DNA of 64,000 bases from Nitrospirota bacterium (GCA_016214845.1 JACRMS010000035.1:1-64000); one strand, 5' to 3'; counted from the stretch's first letter, positions 1-9,536 are shown. The notes: generated from the letters alone by a model not told the origin. Numbers and translations are program-made.

Positions 1-1
1 A

Positions 2-259
2 TGGTATGGCGGCACAGAATACTTTTCAACAATGCAGGGGGCCTATGACTGGGCAGAGGATGGGGATGAGGTGCAGTGTCAGTATGAGATAATATACGGC
101 GATGTGTACATAGATGACCTGTCGAACAAGACAGTAACTTTCAAAGGTGGATATGATTGCACCTATTCCACAACGACAGGGGTGACGACAATATACGGAA
201 ATATGCATATCAGCAAGGGTAAACTGATAATCAACGGCGGGAAGCTGAAGGTGCAGTAG
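2..259 (+). CDS. C-terminal end of a surface repeat/beta-helix-like protein (partial)
   Basis: The reading frame is open from the window edge, so the true start lies outside. The visible 85 residues contain a YFST.Q.AYD..EDGD segment, then KTVTFKGGYDCTY, then a TTGVTTIYGN segment and a final strand-rich ISKGKLIINGGKLKV. From memory this GGYDC-type tail is typical of exported right-handed beta-helix-like proteins in Nitrospirota and deltaproteobacteria, where it often closes a long protein. No catalytic residues are visible. It ends 21 bases before the next lipoprotein gene on the same strand, so the two may be co-transcribed. Function unknown; surface location is inferred from family resemblance only. 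Confidence 0.6.
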   Translation, partial: WYGGTEYFSTMQGAYDWAEDGDEVQCQYEIIYGDVYIDDLSNKTVTFKGGYDCTYSTTTGVTTIYGNMHISKGKLIINGGKLKVQ

Positions 260-280
260 GATTAAGGAAAAGAGGACCAA

Positions 281-1783
281 ATGAAAAAGTTAATGCCGTT
301 ATTATTAATAGCATTTACTGCAATTTTATTTGCCGGCTGCGGGGGTTATGCAACAGGAGGCGGCATTGATTACGATATAGATAATGATAAGATCACTAAT
401 ACAAGCGATAACTGCCCTCATGTTGCCAATCCTAATCAGACAGATATTGATGTCGACGGCATTGGAGACGCATGTGATGATGAGATCGTACCTGTTGTCA
501 CGGAGACCGTAAGGGTTTCAGGAACGGTCCTTGATATTAACGGCGCTCCCATTGAAGGGGCCGAGGTAACAATTACGAGTGACCCCGTAACAGTAATAAC
601 CGATGCAAACGGCAACTTTACAGCAACTGTGGATGTCGGAAGTCATAAAATAGTAATCAGGAATAATTCAGTAGAAATCTATAGTGGAGAATTTACTGCT
701 TATGACAATGACCCTCTAACTCTAAATGATATAACAACCTCGTACCATCCGTTTATTAATACTGGGCCTGTAGCCAATGCCGGACCTGACCGGATTGATG
801 TTGCAACTGGGTCTGTTGTAACACTTGATGGAAGCGGCAGTAGTGATGCAGATGGCGACAGTCTTACTTATAATTGGTCATTCACATCATTCCCCGACGG
901 AGACACCCCGGTCCTATCTAACCATACACAAGTAACCGCTTCCTTTACGGCAAATCAGGTCGGCTCTTATGTTCTAAGTCTTGTGGTAAATGATGGACAA
1001 GCTGACAGTCTCGCTGATACAGTCACAATTACAACTAAGGAGCCAGTAATTGCACTCTCAGCCCCTGACAATGTAACGGCAACTGCCGGAGCAGGAACTA
1101 TTGAGATATCATGGGATGCGGTGGCCGGGGCCACATTTTATAGAATTTACTGGTCAAATACTTCCGGCGATGGAACAAATGGACAGGCAATCTCTGTTGC
1201 AGATGAAACATATATTCACGAGAAGCTCATATATGGCGAAGATTATTATTATGTTGTGAAAGCTCAAAATGAAACGGAAGCGAGTAATATCTCTGAGGAG
1301 GCGACAAGTACGCCTGCACGGAAAGAAATATCAGGCATTGTATTTCCGGATGCAAACCTGGCGGCATGTGTTTCGCAGCAAGCTGCAGGACTGACCTATG
1401 TTGACGAACTGACATCACTTATCTGCAGCAGAAAGGGAATAACCGATCTGACAGGTATTAGTTGGTTAACAAGTCTCGATTTGATCAATTTAAATAAAAA
1501 TAATATAGTTGATGTAAGTGAACTGGCAGGTCTGTCCAAGCTTCAAACTCTTTTGATTAATTTTAACAAGGTAACAGATGTAAGTAAGTTGGCGCGTCTT
1601 GCCAATCTTCAGAAGCTGGATTTAAGTTACAACACTATAACCACAGGTGTCGCAGACCTGGTAACATTAGTTAACGCAACTACCATTGATCTCGGAAATA
1701 ATCCGACTATACCTTGCAGCGATATCATAACACTCGAAACAGAACTGGGACCTTTAGTTGTAATACATGATAATACGTGTTGA
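281..1783 (+). CDS. Mosaic surface lipoprotein (TSP3, CarboxypepD-like, PKD, FN3, leucine-rich repeats)
   Basis: A 500-residue protein with a lipoprotein signal peptide ending in LFAGC, so it is predicted to be lipidated at Cys19. Modules in order: a calcium-binding thrombospondin type-3-like stretch (about 30-67, DNCPHVANPNQTDIDVDGIG), a carboxypeptidase-regulatory-like beta fold (about 75-145), a PKD domain (about 160-255, PVANAGPDR start), a fibronectin type III domain (about 262-345) and an internalin-like leucine-rich repeat region (about 350-500, with repeated LxxLxxLxLxxNxI). All are adhesion or binding folds; no enzyme motif is seen. The start is fixed by the signal peptide. Likely displayed on the outer membrane, partner unknown. 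Confidence 0.75.
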   Translation: MKKLMPLLLIAFTAILFAGCGGYATGGGIDYDIDNDKITNTSDNCPHVANPNQTDIDVDGIGDACDDEIVPVVTETVRVSGTVLDINGAPIEGAEVTITSDPVTVITDANGNFTATVDVGSHKIVIRNNSVEIYSGEFTAYDNDPLTLNDITTSYHPFINTGPVANAGPDRIDVATGSVVTLDGSGSSDADGDSLTYNWSFTSFPDGDTPVLSNHTQVTASFTANQVGSYVLSLVVNDGQADSLADTVTITTKEPVIALSAPDNVTATAGAGTIEISWDAVAGATFYRIYWSNTSGDGTNGQAISVADETYIHEKLIYGEDYYYVVKAQNETEASNISEEATSTPARKEISGIVFPDANLAACVSQQAAGLTYVDELTSLICSRKGITDLTGISWLTSLDLINLNKNNIVDVSELAGLSKLQTLLINFNKVTDVSKLARLANLQKLDLSYNTITTGVADLVTLVNATTIDLGNNPTIPCSDIITLETELGPLVVIHDNTC

Positions 1784-2078
1784 AGCGGGGTCTTAGAGGG
1801 TTGAACAGTGACATATCATGTGCACCAGCAAGGCAGCGTAATACTAATTACCTTCTGTACACAATATATACAAACTGGATATATACTATACACTAATTGG
1901 GCTGTACGCTATACGTAACTATTTTAATAATTAAGCATTTTTATTTTGTCCAACCAGGTATTGTTTTTGCATCTATAGTAACAGCTCATCAGAACGCTGA
2001 TAAATCTTAAGAAAATCTTTTTTCTAAACTGCTAAGGAGTCTCAGCAAAACGTTATGTAGAAAGGAGGCTGTTATAGC
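1784..2078. other. AT-rich intergenic stretch, no gene seen
   Basis: About 295 bases between the lipoprotein and the ankyrin gene. It is AT-rich with runs of TATATAC-like sequence near 1865-1895 but I see no ORF with a ribosome site, no strong terminator and no RNA gene. A ribosome binding site (AGAAAGGAGG, about 2059-2068) for the next gene lies at the end. Confidence 0.5.
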
Positions 2079-3005
2079 ATGAAAAATCCAGGCAACCCTT
2101 TTGTATGCGGTATTTCTATCATTTTTTTAGCTATGTTTTTTACTCCCGCTGCTTCATTCGCGGGCCTTATCGAAGACCTTAAGTTCGCAGCATTTGAAGG
2201 TCAGACCGAAGTGGTAAAGACTTTAATTGCCAAAGGGGCTGATGTAAACGCAAAAGATGCTGATGGAGAACTCGCGTTGATGGCGGCTGCGCTCATTGGA
2301 CACACTGAGGTGGTTAATATATTGATTGCCGGCGGCGCTGATGTTAATGCTAAGGACAAGAACGGGGAAACAGCGCTCATGGCCGCGGCCTTTTCAGGGA
2401 AGACCGATGTAGTAAATATCCTGCTCGCTAACGGCGCTGATGTCAATGCGGCGGACTTTAAAAAAGAAACAGCGTTGATGGAGGCCTCCCTTGGGGGTCA
2501 TTCCAAAATCGTCAATATCTTCCTTGCCAAAGGCGCTGACGTTAATGCAAGAGACATTAAGAACGAAACAGCGTTGATGGCTGCGGCATTTGCGGGGCAC
2601 TCAGGGGTTGTGAATGCCCTGGTTTCAAGAAGAGCTGACGTAAATGCAAAAAACTGTATGGGAAAAACAGCGATATTTTATGCATCATTTAAAGGCCACC
2701 ACGATGTGTTGAAAACCTTGCTTGCCCACGGCGCTGATGTAAACGCCGCCGATAAGTTCGGAGAAACAGCTCTTATGATCTCAGCATTTTCGGGGCGGTC
2801 CGAGATTGTAAAGACCTTGCTGGCTAACGGCGCTAATGTAAATGCTATGGATACAGAGGGAAGAACGGCTTTAAACTATGTTTCAAGAAAAAATGAGGAC
2901 ATAGAAATATATAATTTATTGGCCGATAAATCCAACGCCAATAAAAATAATGCTCACGTAGAAAAAATTCTAATGTATGCTTTACAGGCTTGCGAACATA
3001 TATAA
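2079..3005 (+). CDS. Exported ankyrin-repeat protein
   Basis: The 308-residue product has an N-terminal signal peptide (hydrophobic IIFLAMFFTPAASFA, cleavage near 28) followed by about eight ankyrin repeats of 33 residues. Most repeats show the G.T.LM.A...G...VV..L...GADVNA pattern. The start is supported by AAGGAGG about 10 bases upstream. Ankyrin repeats mediate protein-protein contact; the export signal places this one in the periplasm or outside. No catalytic domain is present. The repeats are close copies of each other, so expansion or contraction by recombination is likely. The gene stands alone between the lipoprotein and a cytochrome gene, and its partner is unknown. Confidence 0.85.
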   Translation: MKNPGNPFVCGISIIFLAMFFTPAASFAGLIEDLKFAAFEGQTEVVKTLIAKGADVNAKDADGELALMAAALIGHTEVVNILIAGGADVNAKDKNGETALMAAAFSGKTDVVNILLANGADVNAADFKKETALMEASLGGHSKIVNIFLAKGADVNARDIKNETALMAAAFAGHSGVVNALVSRRADVNAKNCMGKTAIFYASFKGHHDVLKTLLAHGADVNAADKFGETALMISAFSGRSEIVKTLLANGANVNAMDTEGRTALNYVSRKNEDIEIYNLLADKSNANKNNAHVEKILMYALQACEHI

Positions 3006-3080
3006 CTATGGATGCAAGAAATTGTCATTAAGCATTTTACCGGTCAGGCGGTCCGGTTACAAACGGAAAGGATTTGACTA

Positions 3081-3869
3081 TTGACCGTGAAGCAATTAGC
3101 GCTGACAATCCTGCTGTTATCAACAGCAACTTTTATAAGTAATAAATTATTTGCACAAGTCAGAGTTGAATTTACGCCGGCCATTGAGGCAATAAAAGAA
3201 AACATTGATCCCCCCTATACCGGCAGGGGATGGCATAAAATACATAAGAGACCCGTAGAGAAGTTATTAGCAACCGAGCCATATCGAAAAACCAATGCCT
3301 GTCCTAAATGCCACCAAAAGAATAACTATAGAATTAATGACCCGCATACCCAGTTGACTGAAAATGGAGATATTATCAGAGAAAAATGTCTTTATTGTCA
3401 TTTGGAAAAGCCCGACGAAAAAAGCGCGACCTTTACAGTCCTCCGGCCGGAGATTAAATTCAACAGGAACCTTGAAGTATTATGCCTCGGATGTCATGGC
3501 ATACTATACAAGCTTGCGCACCCTGTTAATGCAAATCATTTAAGGACCCCCTCCCCTGTGATGTTATCAATGATGAAAACGTCAGAAGCACAGTTTGACA
3601 TAATACTTCCGCTTGATTTTGACGGGAAGATCATGTGTGCCACATGTCATAACCCGCATGAAAAAGGCGTGCTCCCAATCGAAAAAGCTTCGGCGAAGGG
3701 GGCCAGTGAGTCATTCAGGGTCCGGCTGATCGGACAATCCGGCAGAGTTGATGTGGCAGGGGCCAACACAAAATCACATGTCCAAAAGCCCACCGATAAA
3801 ATATGTTTGACCTGCCATAAAGATAAATCGGTCGTAGAAGGGGAAATTACCGGGAGCTTGAACAATTAA
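3081..3869 (+). CDS. Exported five-haem c-type cytochrome
   Basis: A 262-residue protein with a signal peptide and five CXXCH haem motifs: CPKCH, CLYCH, CLGCH, CATCH and CLTCH. The start is a TTG (3081) just downstream of GGAAAGGA. The segment from CLYCH.EKPDEK to CATCHNPHEKGV is closely similar to the cytochrome encoded at 54566-55519, so the two are paralogues. It is convergent with the respiratory operon on the minus strand (28-base gap to 3897). Its role is inferred to be periplasmic electron transfer, perhaps with that operon, but nothing in the sequence fixes a partner. Confidence 0.85.
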   Translation: MTVKQLALTILLLSTATFISNKLFAQVRVEFTPAIEAIKENIDPPYTGRGWHKIHKRPVEKLLATEPYRKTNACPKCHQKNNYRINDPHTQLTENGDIIREKCLYCHLEKPDEKSATFTVLRPEIKFNRNLEVLCLGCHGILYKLAHPVNANHLRTPSPVMLSMMKTSEAQFDIILPLDFDGKIMCATCHNPHEKGVLPIEKASAKGASESFRVRLIGQSGRVDVAGANTKSHVQKPTDKICLTCHKDKSVVEGEITGSLNN

Positions 3870-3896
3870 ATAAGGTCCTTCATTCCGGGAATATCC

Positions 3897-5276
3897 TCAT
3901 TTTAGCAAGTCAACAATATCTTCAAAATTATCCATTGCGGAATCAAGCAGCCGCACAGAAAATCTCCTGTTGTGAAATCCTCCCCCGTATTCAACAATAT
4001 TAATGCCCTCATGCCCTTCCTTTAACATCGCTGCGGCCTTTCCAATTGTTTCTTCAGATACTTTCCCTTTTGCCTTCCTTATGGCATCCTGCGCCTTTTT
4101 TTCCAATGTCTTTGCATGCCCTAATTCTTGTTTAGTCCCATTCTTCCATTCTTCAACCATGGCCTCCTGTTTTTTTGTATGGCAAGCGCCGCATGCCCTG
4201 GCAGAACCATAAATAACTTTTTCCCCTTTTTGTGTTTTCTCATCTATATGGCAGCCGATACAATTGGTCTTTACGTCATACATAAGGCCCGGCATTTTGA
4301 TCATGTCCCTTTGTGTAGACTCAAGCAAAAGTATTTTTTGGTACTTATGATGGTCCGGATGACAGACAAAACAGCTTTCAATAACAGGGTCAGTGAATTC
4401 GATCTCCTCATGCCGGACAGGCTCATGGCAGTCAAAACATTTGGCATACTGCCCTGCTGCATGCGTTCCTGTCGCATGGCCCCCGGACACCAATTTCTTC
4501 TCTCCTGCCGCTGTCTCCAGCTTAAATGAATTGTTGTGGCAGGCAAGACATTTTTGTTTACGCACCTCGCCATTCCCCCTGACAATTTCGTAGTGACAAC
4601 TCTGACATGGGACTTTTGCTTTTTCAAGGCTCTCGTGAGTAATGCTGTTCTCGTCAAGTCTTGCCGCCGGCCATGTGACTTCCGTATGACCGCTGCTGCT
4701 TCTTTGAATTGGTCCTGAAGGGATGACGTGGCAGAGTGAGCACCTGGCCAGGCCTTTATTGAAATTCTTATTTATAAAATGACAGAGAAAACATATTTCC
4801 CCGGAGACTTCAAAATGTTTTTCTGCTGTAACATTCCGGTGGCATATGTCACAATGCAGGGGCTGCCCTTCAATTGTCTTATCTATGTGTGTTATATGAA
4901 CGAAAGAAATCTTTTCTTTAAACTTGGCCTTCTTAAAAACAAGATGGCATCCGGAGGCCGAGCAGCTAAGATCGTTGATCTTAGCAGGCGATCTCACCTC
5001 CGGCCCCGCTAAAGAAAGGTATGAAAGGATTTGCCCTAAACCTCTAAAATTACCATTAGCAGTGTGCTTCCCGTCCGGTATGTAGTGACACTCAACACAT
5101 GCAACTTTTTTTTCACCATGTATTGAGTTCTTCCATGAATCATAGTACTTCTTCATCATATGACAGGAACCGCAAAACGCAGGATTGTTAGTGTAATGTA
5201 CTGCGCTGAATATTCCGGAAACAGAGAGGATTATGATCACAGCAAAAATCAGGAGGGGTATCTTATATTTTTTCAT
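3897..5276 (-). CDS. Membrane-anchored 12-haem cytochrome c (NapC/NirT-like N-terminus)
   Basis: The product has an N-terminal transmembrane anchor (IPLLIFAVIIILSVSGIF) followed at once by a NapC-like CGSCHMMK...W..S.H segment, typical of quinol-oxidising anchors. It carries eleven CXXCH motifs and one atypical CSASGCH (CX4CH). The C-terminal part (IVEYGGGFHN...LLDSA..NFEDIVD) matches the 516-residue cytochrome at 9659-11209, so the two are paralogues. I chose ATG 5276; a GTG at 5285 would add three residues and neither has a clear ribosome site. It is the last gene of the molybdoenzyme operon, 34 bases or so after the TorD-like gene. Inferred role: electron exchange between the quinone pool and the periplasmic cytochromes. 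Confidence 0.85.
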   Translation of the reverse strand: MKKYKIPLLIFAVIIILSVSGIFSAVHYTNNPAFCGSCHMMKKYYDSWKNSIHGEKKVACVECHYIPDGKHTANGNFRGLGQILSYLSLAGPEVRSPAKINDLSCSASGCHLVFKKAKFKEKISFVHITHIDKTIEGQPLHCDICHRNVTAEKHFEVSGEICFLCHFINKNFNKGLARCSLCHVIPSGPIQRSSSGHTEVTWPAARLDENSITHESLEKAKVPCQSCHYEIVRGNGEVRKQKCLACHNNSFKLETAAGEKKLVSGGHATGTHAAGQYAKCFDCHEPVRHEEIEFTDPVIESCFVCHPDHHKYQKILLLESTQRDMIKMPGLMYDVKTNCIGCHIDEKTQKGEKVIYGSARACGACHTKKQEAMVEEWKNGTKQELGHAKTLEKKAQDAIRKAKGKVSEETIGKAAAMLKEGHEGINIVEYGGGFHNRRFSVRLLDSAMDNFEDIVDLLK

Positions 5277-5319
5277 TACAAACACACCGAAGCAGTTTGC
5301 GGTTCTACTTATGAATTTC

Positions 5320-5982
5320 TCAGCAAGCCGTTTTTGTCTTTCCTGCTTCAGAAATATATTTTTTTATCTCCTCCTCTTCAAATTTCATAAACTGCTTTGT
5401 GACATGCGCCATTTCCCTGTAAAAAGACAACTCTGCTTGTGAAACAACCTTGTCGCAAAAAGCCGGGACCCATTTTAACAGATGAGCATCCATGAATTTA
5501 TTTTCGATCTGAAGACAATAATCCACTTTATCAATATCATTCTCTTTCCGGGCCTGCGCTTCCCCGGCTGTAACGCGCTGCATGAGCTCCAATTCCACGC
5601 TGATATGGTCGGGCATCCCTGTGAAATCCGGAGCGTATTCAAGCCCGGTCGCCTCAATGAATTTTTTTACCTCAACAGTTGCTTTGCCCCAGAGACTGCC
5701 CCAGTCTCCGTCCCCTCTTTCGTGATGGACAGACTCATGCGGGGAGATATGTTTGCCGGGACCGATGAACAGTCTCGTATACTCCACGGCATGCTCCTCA
5801 AGCAACTCATCTTCAGGCCTGTGTAAAAAATCACTTTCCAGATTTACCCCCAAGAGAGAAAGCAGGGCGGGGTCTTTGATTTTTATCAGGAGGGTCTTTG
5901 TAATTTCGGAACGGTAAATAAGCGCAAGGAACCCGTAAATGCTGCTCCGCTGTTTTGCTGTTTCGATCATTTCATCCTGCAC
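5320..5982 (-). CDS. TorD/DmsD-family molybdoenzyme maturation chaperone
   Basis: The 220-residue all-helical protein has the TorD-family signature YTRLFIGPGKHISPHESV (about 68-85) and a later acidic/hydrophobic FMDAHLLKWVP segment (about 164-174). TorD-family proteins bind the twin-arginine signal and the apoprotein of a molybdenum enzyme and guard it until cofactor insertion. The gene lies directly downstream of the only molybdoenzyme gene in the window, which does carry a Tat signal, so that enzyme is the expected client. Length agrees with the family. It is cytoplasmic, with no signal peptide. Confidence 0.88.
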   Translation of the reverse strand: MQDEMIETAKQRSSIYGFLALIYRSEITKTLLIKIKDPALLSLLGVNLESDFLHRPEDELLEEHAVEYTRLFIGPGKHISPHESVHHERGDGDWGSLWGKATVEVKKFIEATGLEYAPDFTGMPDHISVELELMQRVTAGEAQARKENDIDKVDYCLQIENKFMDAHLLKWVPAFCDKVVSQAELSFYREMAHVTKQFMKFEEEEIKKYISEAGKTKTAC

Positions 5983-6036
5983 TTGAGCTTACTCCTTATT
6001 GACGTCAAATTTACTGCTATCGAGACATTCATAAAA

Positions 6037-6077
6037 CCTTCCCCGTCCCCTTCATCCCCTCCCGTCAAGGGAGGGGA
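6037..6077. repeat. GC-rich palindromic repeat, copy 1
   Basis: On the minus strand this reads CCCCTCCC-TTGA-CGGGAGGGG followed by ATGAAGGGG. Almost the same sequence occurs inside the B12 radical SAM gene at 38675-38713, so this is a dispersed repeat and not just a local hairpin. It lies between the molybdoenzyme gene and the chaperone gene and could also act as an mRNA stabiliser. Confidence 0.6.
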
Positions 6078-6092
6078 AACGGTCGCAGGTGT

Positions 6093-8576
6093 CTAAGCCT
6101 TCACAACTGTCACAACGGTATCCATGCAGCGCAGTTGGCCGCTTATCGGATCTGAAGAGTTCGGGATTATCCTGTTCGGATTCACGCCGTATTTATCCCA
6201 GTGCTTTCTCGTGAGATCCGGATCGTCATCCACTGCCTCAGGCGACTTTTTGCCTGATCCGTATCTCCCGCTTTCCTCGCGTCCTACGTGGAAGGAGACG
6301 GCTATGACGCCGGGAATTATCTTTTCATTAACACTCGCTGTGGTTATGATCTCACCTACACTTGATTTGATCTTGATCTTGTCTCCGTCTTTAATCCCGC
6401 GGGCGGATGCGGTCTGAGAATTGATCCATCCGGGGTTGTCATAGTAAAGCTCGCTCAGCCACTTGCGGTGAGAGCTTCTCGAAAGGATCTGGACAGCGAC
6501 TTTATATGTCGTAAGGATAAGCTCATCGGACTTCATCTTCTCATGCTCTGGTATCGGTATCCATGTCGGAAGAGGACCGAAACCCTTCTCCTTCATGATA
6601 GCTGAGTATAGCTCAAAGTAACCTGTCTTATTGAGTTTGTCGGGTTCAAATCCTCTGTAGACCTTGTCTCCTATCTTTTGTCCGGCGTATTTTTTATAGG
6701 CGCCCTCAGTGCTTGCATATTTTTCACCTGTCTTGCCTTTCCAGTATACACCCGTCGACTCATCAAGAACAGCGCCGTCTGTTTTGACTTCTTCCTTATA
6801 ACTGTAATAATGAGGCTTCTCATTCGGGTCATGCCAAACGCCGTGCTTCTTCATGTATTCAAAGCCGCCGGCCGCTTTTACAACGGGGGTCATCTCGCAT
6901 GACTTGCTCACGAACTCCTCTTTGGAAGCACCTACGCCCAGGGGCATGCCCATCTTCTCAGCAAGCTGAATGACGACATCTCCAAAATCCTTGGCCTCGC
7001 CAAGTGGTTTGATCAGGGCCTGGCGGATATAATACTCCGGCACCTGAGTGGGGCAGACCTGGTCTTCCCAGTCCCACCTTTCAAGATACGTAGCGTCAGG
7101 AAGAATTATGTCAGCGAGTTTGCTCGATTCGTCATAGACGATGGTTGATACAACTGAAAACGGGATCAGCTTTTCATCTTTCAGTATCTCCGCGTTTTCA
7201 TTTGACTCGCCGTTGATATAAACCGGGTTGTAGCAGTACCACATGTAAACGTCAGGTCTTCCTCCGCTTCCGTCCTTTATCATCTTTAAAGACTGGTGAG
7301 ATACGTGGTGAGTGGGCAGGGCCGTACCCTTGCCGTCAACTATCTCAAGTCTCTTTGCCTTTGGTTTGTCTTTGGGCCCTTCGGGATATTCCCATTCTGG
7401 TTCAACACCTCTGCACCTTCCGCCGGGGTTGTCGATGTTCCCGGTTATGGCAGCCAGCATCTGTATGGCGCGCTCGTTTTCGCAGCCGTTGAAATGGGCG
7501 TGCGCCCCTCTGCTGCTGATGACTACAGCAGGTTTGGCCTTTGCGAATTCAACCGCCAGAGACTCGATCTTCGCGGCGCTTACACCGCTTAACTTCTCCG
7601 CCCAGGCCGGAGTATATTGCGAGAGGTGAGCTTTCAATGCTGAAATTTTTTCATCTGCAGAAGCGTTAACATTCTCCGTGGCCCTGATGAATTTAAAGAA
7701 ATCCTTGTCATAAAGGTCCTTCTGCATTATCACACTGCACATTGCAAGGGCCACTGCTCCGTCGGTACCCGGTTTGATCGGGACCCATTCGGACGACTTT
7801 GCAGCCGTGTTTGAATACCGCACATCAAAGGTCACGCTCTTGAGGCCTTTTTCGACCCTTGCCCGTATCAATCTGTTTGAAAGAGGGACATGGTTTGAAT
7901 GCGCCTCTTGCACATTGCTCCCGAAGTTAAGGACGAATTTGGTGTTGTCAAAGTCCCAGTTGTCATAGTGCCTCCCCCAGGTAAGCTCCTGCGCCGCCCA
8001 TTTGGCGCTATTGCTGGTGGATTCGTGGTTCCCTATGGTTTCCGTGCCGTATGTTTCCAGAAATACGTCCCTGATCAGCGCGGCGGAGCTGGCCTTCATT
8101 AAGCCATAGCTGAACATGAATTTTTCAGGATGTCCGTCATCGCGGAGCTTCTTCAATTTCCCGGATATCTCCGTTAGGGCCTCGTCCCATGTTATCCTCT
8201 TCCACTTGCCTTCACCGCGCTGCCCCGCGCGTTTCAGTGGATACAGGATCCTGTCAGGAAAATAGACGTCATTCGGCCCTGACTGTCCTTTAGCGCACAT
8301 CTTGCCCTCGGTCCTGATGGAGTCCTGGTTTGATTCCATTTTTACCACCCTGTCATCCTCCACATAGCCCATGGCCGCGCACCTGGTCTCGCAGGACCAG
8401 CAGGCGGTGGGGATGGCTTTCCTCTCAGCACCTGTCTTGAAGTCGAAATCCTTGCCTCCTTTTTGCAACTCTATACTTCCGGCCAGAGCAGGTGACATAA
8501 TACCTTCTCCAGCAGTCAGGAGTGCGCTGCTGGCAAGACCAAACTTTATAAAGTTACGGCGTGTTAAATTTGCCAT
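6093..8576 (-). CDS. Tat-exported molybdopterin oxidoreductase, catalytic subunit (DMSO reductase/PsrA-like family)
   Basis: The 827-residue protein begins with a twin-arginine signal (TRRNFIKFG, 5-13). A [4Fe-4S] site follows: Cys59-X2-Cys62-X3-Cys66 and Cys94 (CAKG). Then come the bis-MGD domains, with typical ITWDEAL, ILPDATYLERWDWED and a C-terminal MopB domain. At the place where relatives carry the Mo-ligating Cys or Sec, the sequence is NHESTSNS (183-190), with Ser/Thr only. Operon partners (two 4-cluster ferredoxin subunits, NrfD anchor, TorD chaperone) define a complex iron-sulfur molybdoenzyme on the periplasmic side. Substrate cannot be read from the sequence; sulfur or arsenic oxyanions are possible because of the PhnD-like sensor upstream. 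Not a nitrate reductase of the NarG type. Confidence 0.88.
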   Translation of the reverse strand: MANLTRRNFIKFGLASSALLTAGEGIMSPALAGSIELQKGGKDFDFKTGAERKAIPTACWSCETRCAAMGYVEDDRVVKMESNQDSIRTEGKMCAKGQSGPNDVYFPDRILYPLKRAGQRGEGKWKRITWDEALTEISGKLKKLRDDGHPEKFMFSYGLMKASSAALIRDVFLETYGTETIGNHESTSNSAKWAAQELTWGRHYDNWDFDNTKFVLNFGSNVQEAHSNHVPLSNRLIRARVEKGLKSVTFDVRYSNTAAKSSEWVPIKPGTDGAVALAMCSVIMQKDLYDKDFFKFIRATENVNASADEKISALKAHLSQYTPAWAEKLSGVSAAKIESLAVEFAKAKPAVVISSRGAHAHFNGCENERAIQMLAAITGNIDNPGGRCRGVEPEWEYPEGPKDKPKAKRLEIVDGKGTALPTHHVSHQSLKMIKDGSGGRPDVYMWYCYNPVYINGESNENAEILKDEKLIPFSVVSTIVYDESSKLADIILPDATYLERWDWEDQVCPTQVPEYYIRQALIKPLGEAKDFGDVVIQLAEKMGMPLGVGASKEEFVSKSCEMTPVVKAAGGFEYMKKHGVWHDPNEKPHYYSYKEEVKTDGAVLDESTGVYWKGKTGEKYASTEGAYKKYAGQKIGDKVYRGFEPDKLNKTGYFELYSAIMKEKGFGPLPTWIPIPEHEKMKSDELILTTYKVAVQILSRSSHRKWLSELYYDNPGWINSQTASARGIKDGDKIKIKSSVGEIITTASVNEKIIPGVIAVSFHVGREESGRYGSGKKSPEAVDDDPDLTRKHWDKYGVNPNRIIPNSSDPISGQLRCMDTVVTVVKA

Positions 8577-8675
8577 CTAATTTCTCCTTTTTTTAATAAT
8601 ATTAACTATCAATTGAGAATTTCATAGTTGCTGTTTTCTGCCTTTCCTTCCTACTTCTTGCTTGTTTTTTTATTA

Positions 8676-9536
8676 CTATTCAAACTCATTCTTGAATTCC
8701 GCGAATTTTGTCTCTTTCGTAATCTTGTAATGGGCCAGCACCCCGTCGGGATCAATATAAAATATGTGAGGCATTGTTTTATCACCCGGCAGGAGGGTTG
8801 ACTTGTCCCTGTGTTCCAGCAAGTTGAATTCCTTTGCAAGTTTTGATACCTCGCTTTCAGGGTCGTTCAGATCGCCGAATATCCTGGCCCTGCCCTGGCA
8901 CGTGTTGACACATGACGGCGCAAGTCCCTGGTCCACGCGATGTTTGCAGAAAGTACATTTACCGACACCGAAATCTTTTTCCCTGTCAGGCCTGGTCAGC
9001 TTTACATTGGGGTCGGGGGAGCGCACTCCATAAGGGCATGCATCCACACACTTGTAGCAGCCTATGCAAAGTGATGGATCAATCAATATCATCCCGTCCG
9101 GCCGTTTATATGTGGCCCCGGTCCTGTATTTTTCTTTCCCCATCTTGAGCCTTTCACCGCTCTTTGATTCAGGACAGGCCTCAACGCAAGGCGGCACCTG
9201 CCACTCCTTTGACGGGTCCCCGGCGCAATGGTTGCACAAACGCGACATGAAATATTTTTTGGGTTCAGGATATTTGCCGAACTCTATGTTTTTGACAACG
9301 GTGTTAAACCTTCCCAGCGCAACTCCATATTCCGACTTGTCTGCAATAGAGCAGCCTCTGCAGCCGATGCATCTCCTGAGGTCCACGACCATGGCCCAGC
9401 GGGGGACTGCGGATTTTTCACCCTCTGCGGCCTTTGCCTTTTCTCCGGACAAAATACTTGTCGCGGCAGCGGCGGCAGCCATGACGCCGCCGGTCTTGAT
9501 CAGATCACGACGGGATATTGGATCTTTTTTATTCAT
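8676..9536 (-). CDS. Tat-exported four-cluster ferredoxin subunit (PsrB/DmsB-like), copy 1
   Basis: A 286-residue protein with a twin-arginine signal (SRRDLIKTG) and an AAAAAAT hydrophobic stretch. Four groups of cysteines follow: CIGCRGC, CNHC with PPCVEACP, CIGCYKCVDACPYG and CTFC with SCVNTC. This is the layout of the electron-transfer subunits that sit between a molybdoenzyme and its NrfD-type anchor. It is placed directly upstream of the catalytic gene, so it is the likely direct partner. The ribosome site (GAGGTAA) precedes the ATG. A second subunit of the same type is encoded at 13887-14780, which is unusual for one catalytic subunit. Confidence 0.88.
   Translation of the reverse strand: MNKKDPISRRDLIKTGGVMAAAAAATSILSGEKAKAAEGEKSAVPRWAMVVDLRRCIGCRGCSIADKSEYGVALGRFNTVVKNIEFGKYPEPKKYFMSRLCNHCAGDPSKEWQVPPCVEACPESKSGERLKMGKEKYRTGATYKRPDGMILIDPSLCIGCYKCVDACPYGVRSPDPNVKLTRPDREKDFGVGKCTFCKHRVDQGLAPSCVNTCQGRARIFGDLNDPESEVSKLAKEFNLLEHRDKSTLLPGDKTMPHIFYIDPDGVLAHYKITKETKFAEFKNEFE

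Noticed and set aside
6037..6077. Terminator for the molybdoenzyme gene
   Set aside because: No T-run follows and the same sequence occurs inside a coding region at 38675, so it is a dispersed repeat.
6093..8576. Nitrate reductase or nitrite oxidoreductase catalytic subunit
   Set aside because: Length (827 residues), the N-terminal CX2CX3C site, the NrfD partner and the lack of NarH- and NarI-like partners speak against the NarG/NxrA group.
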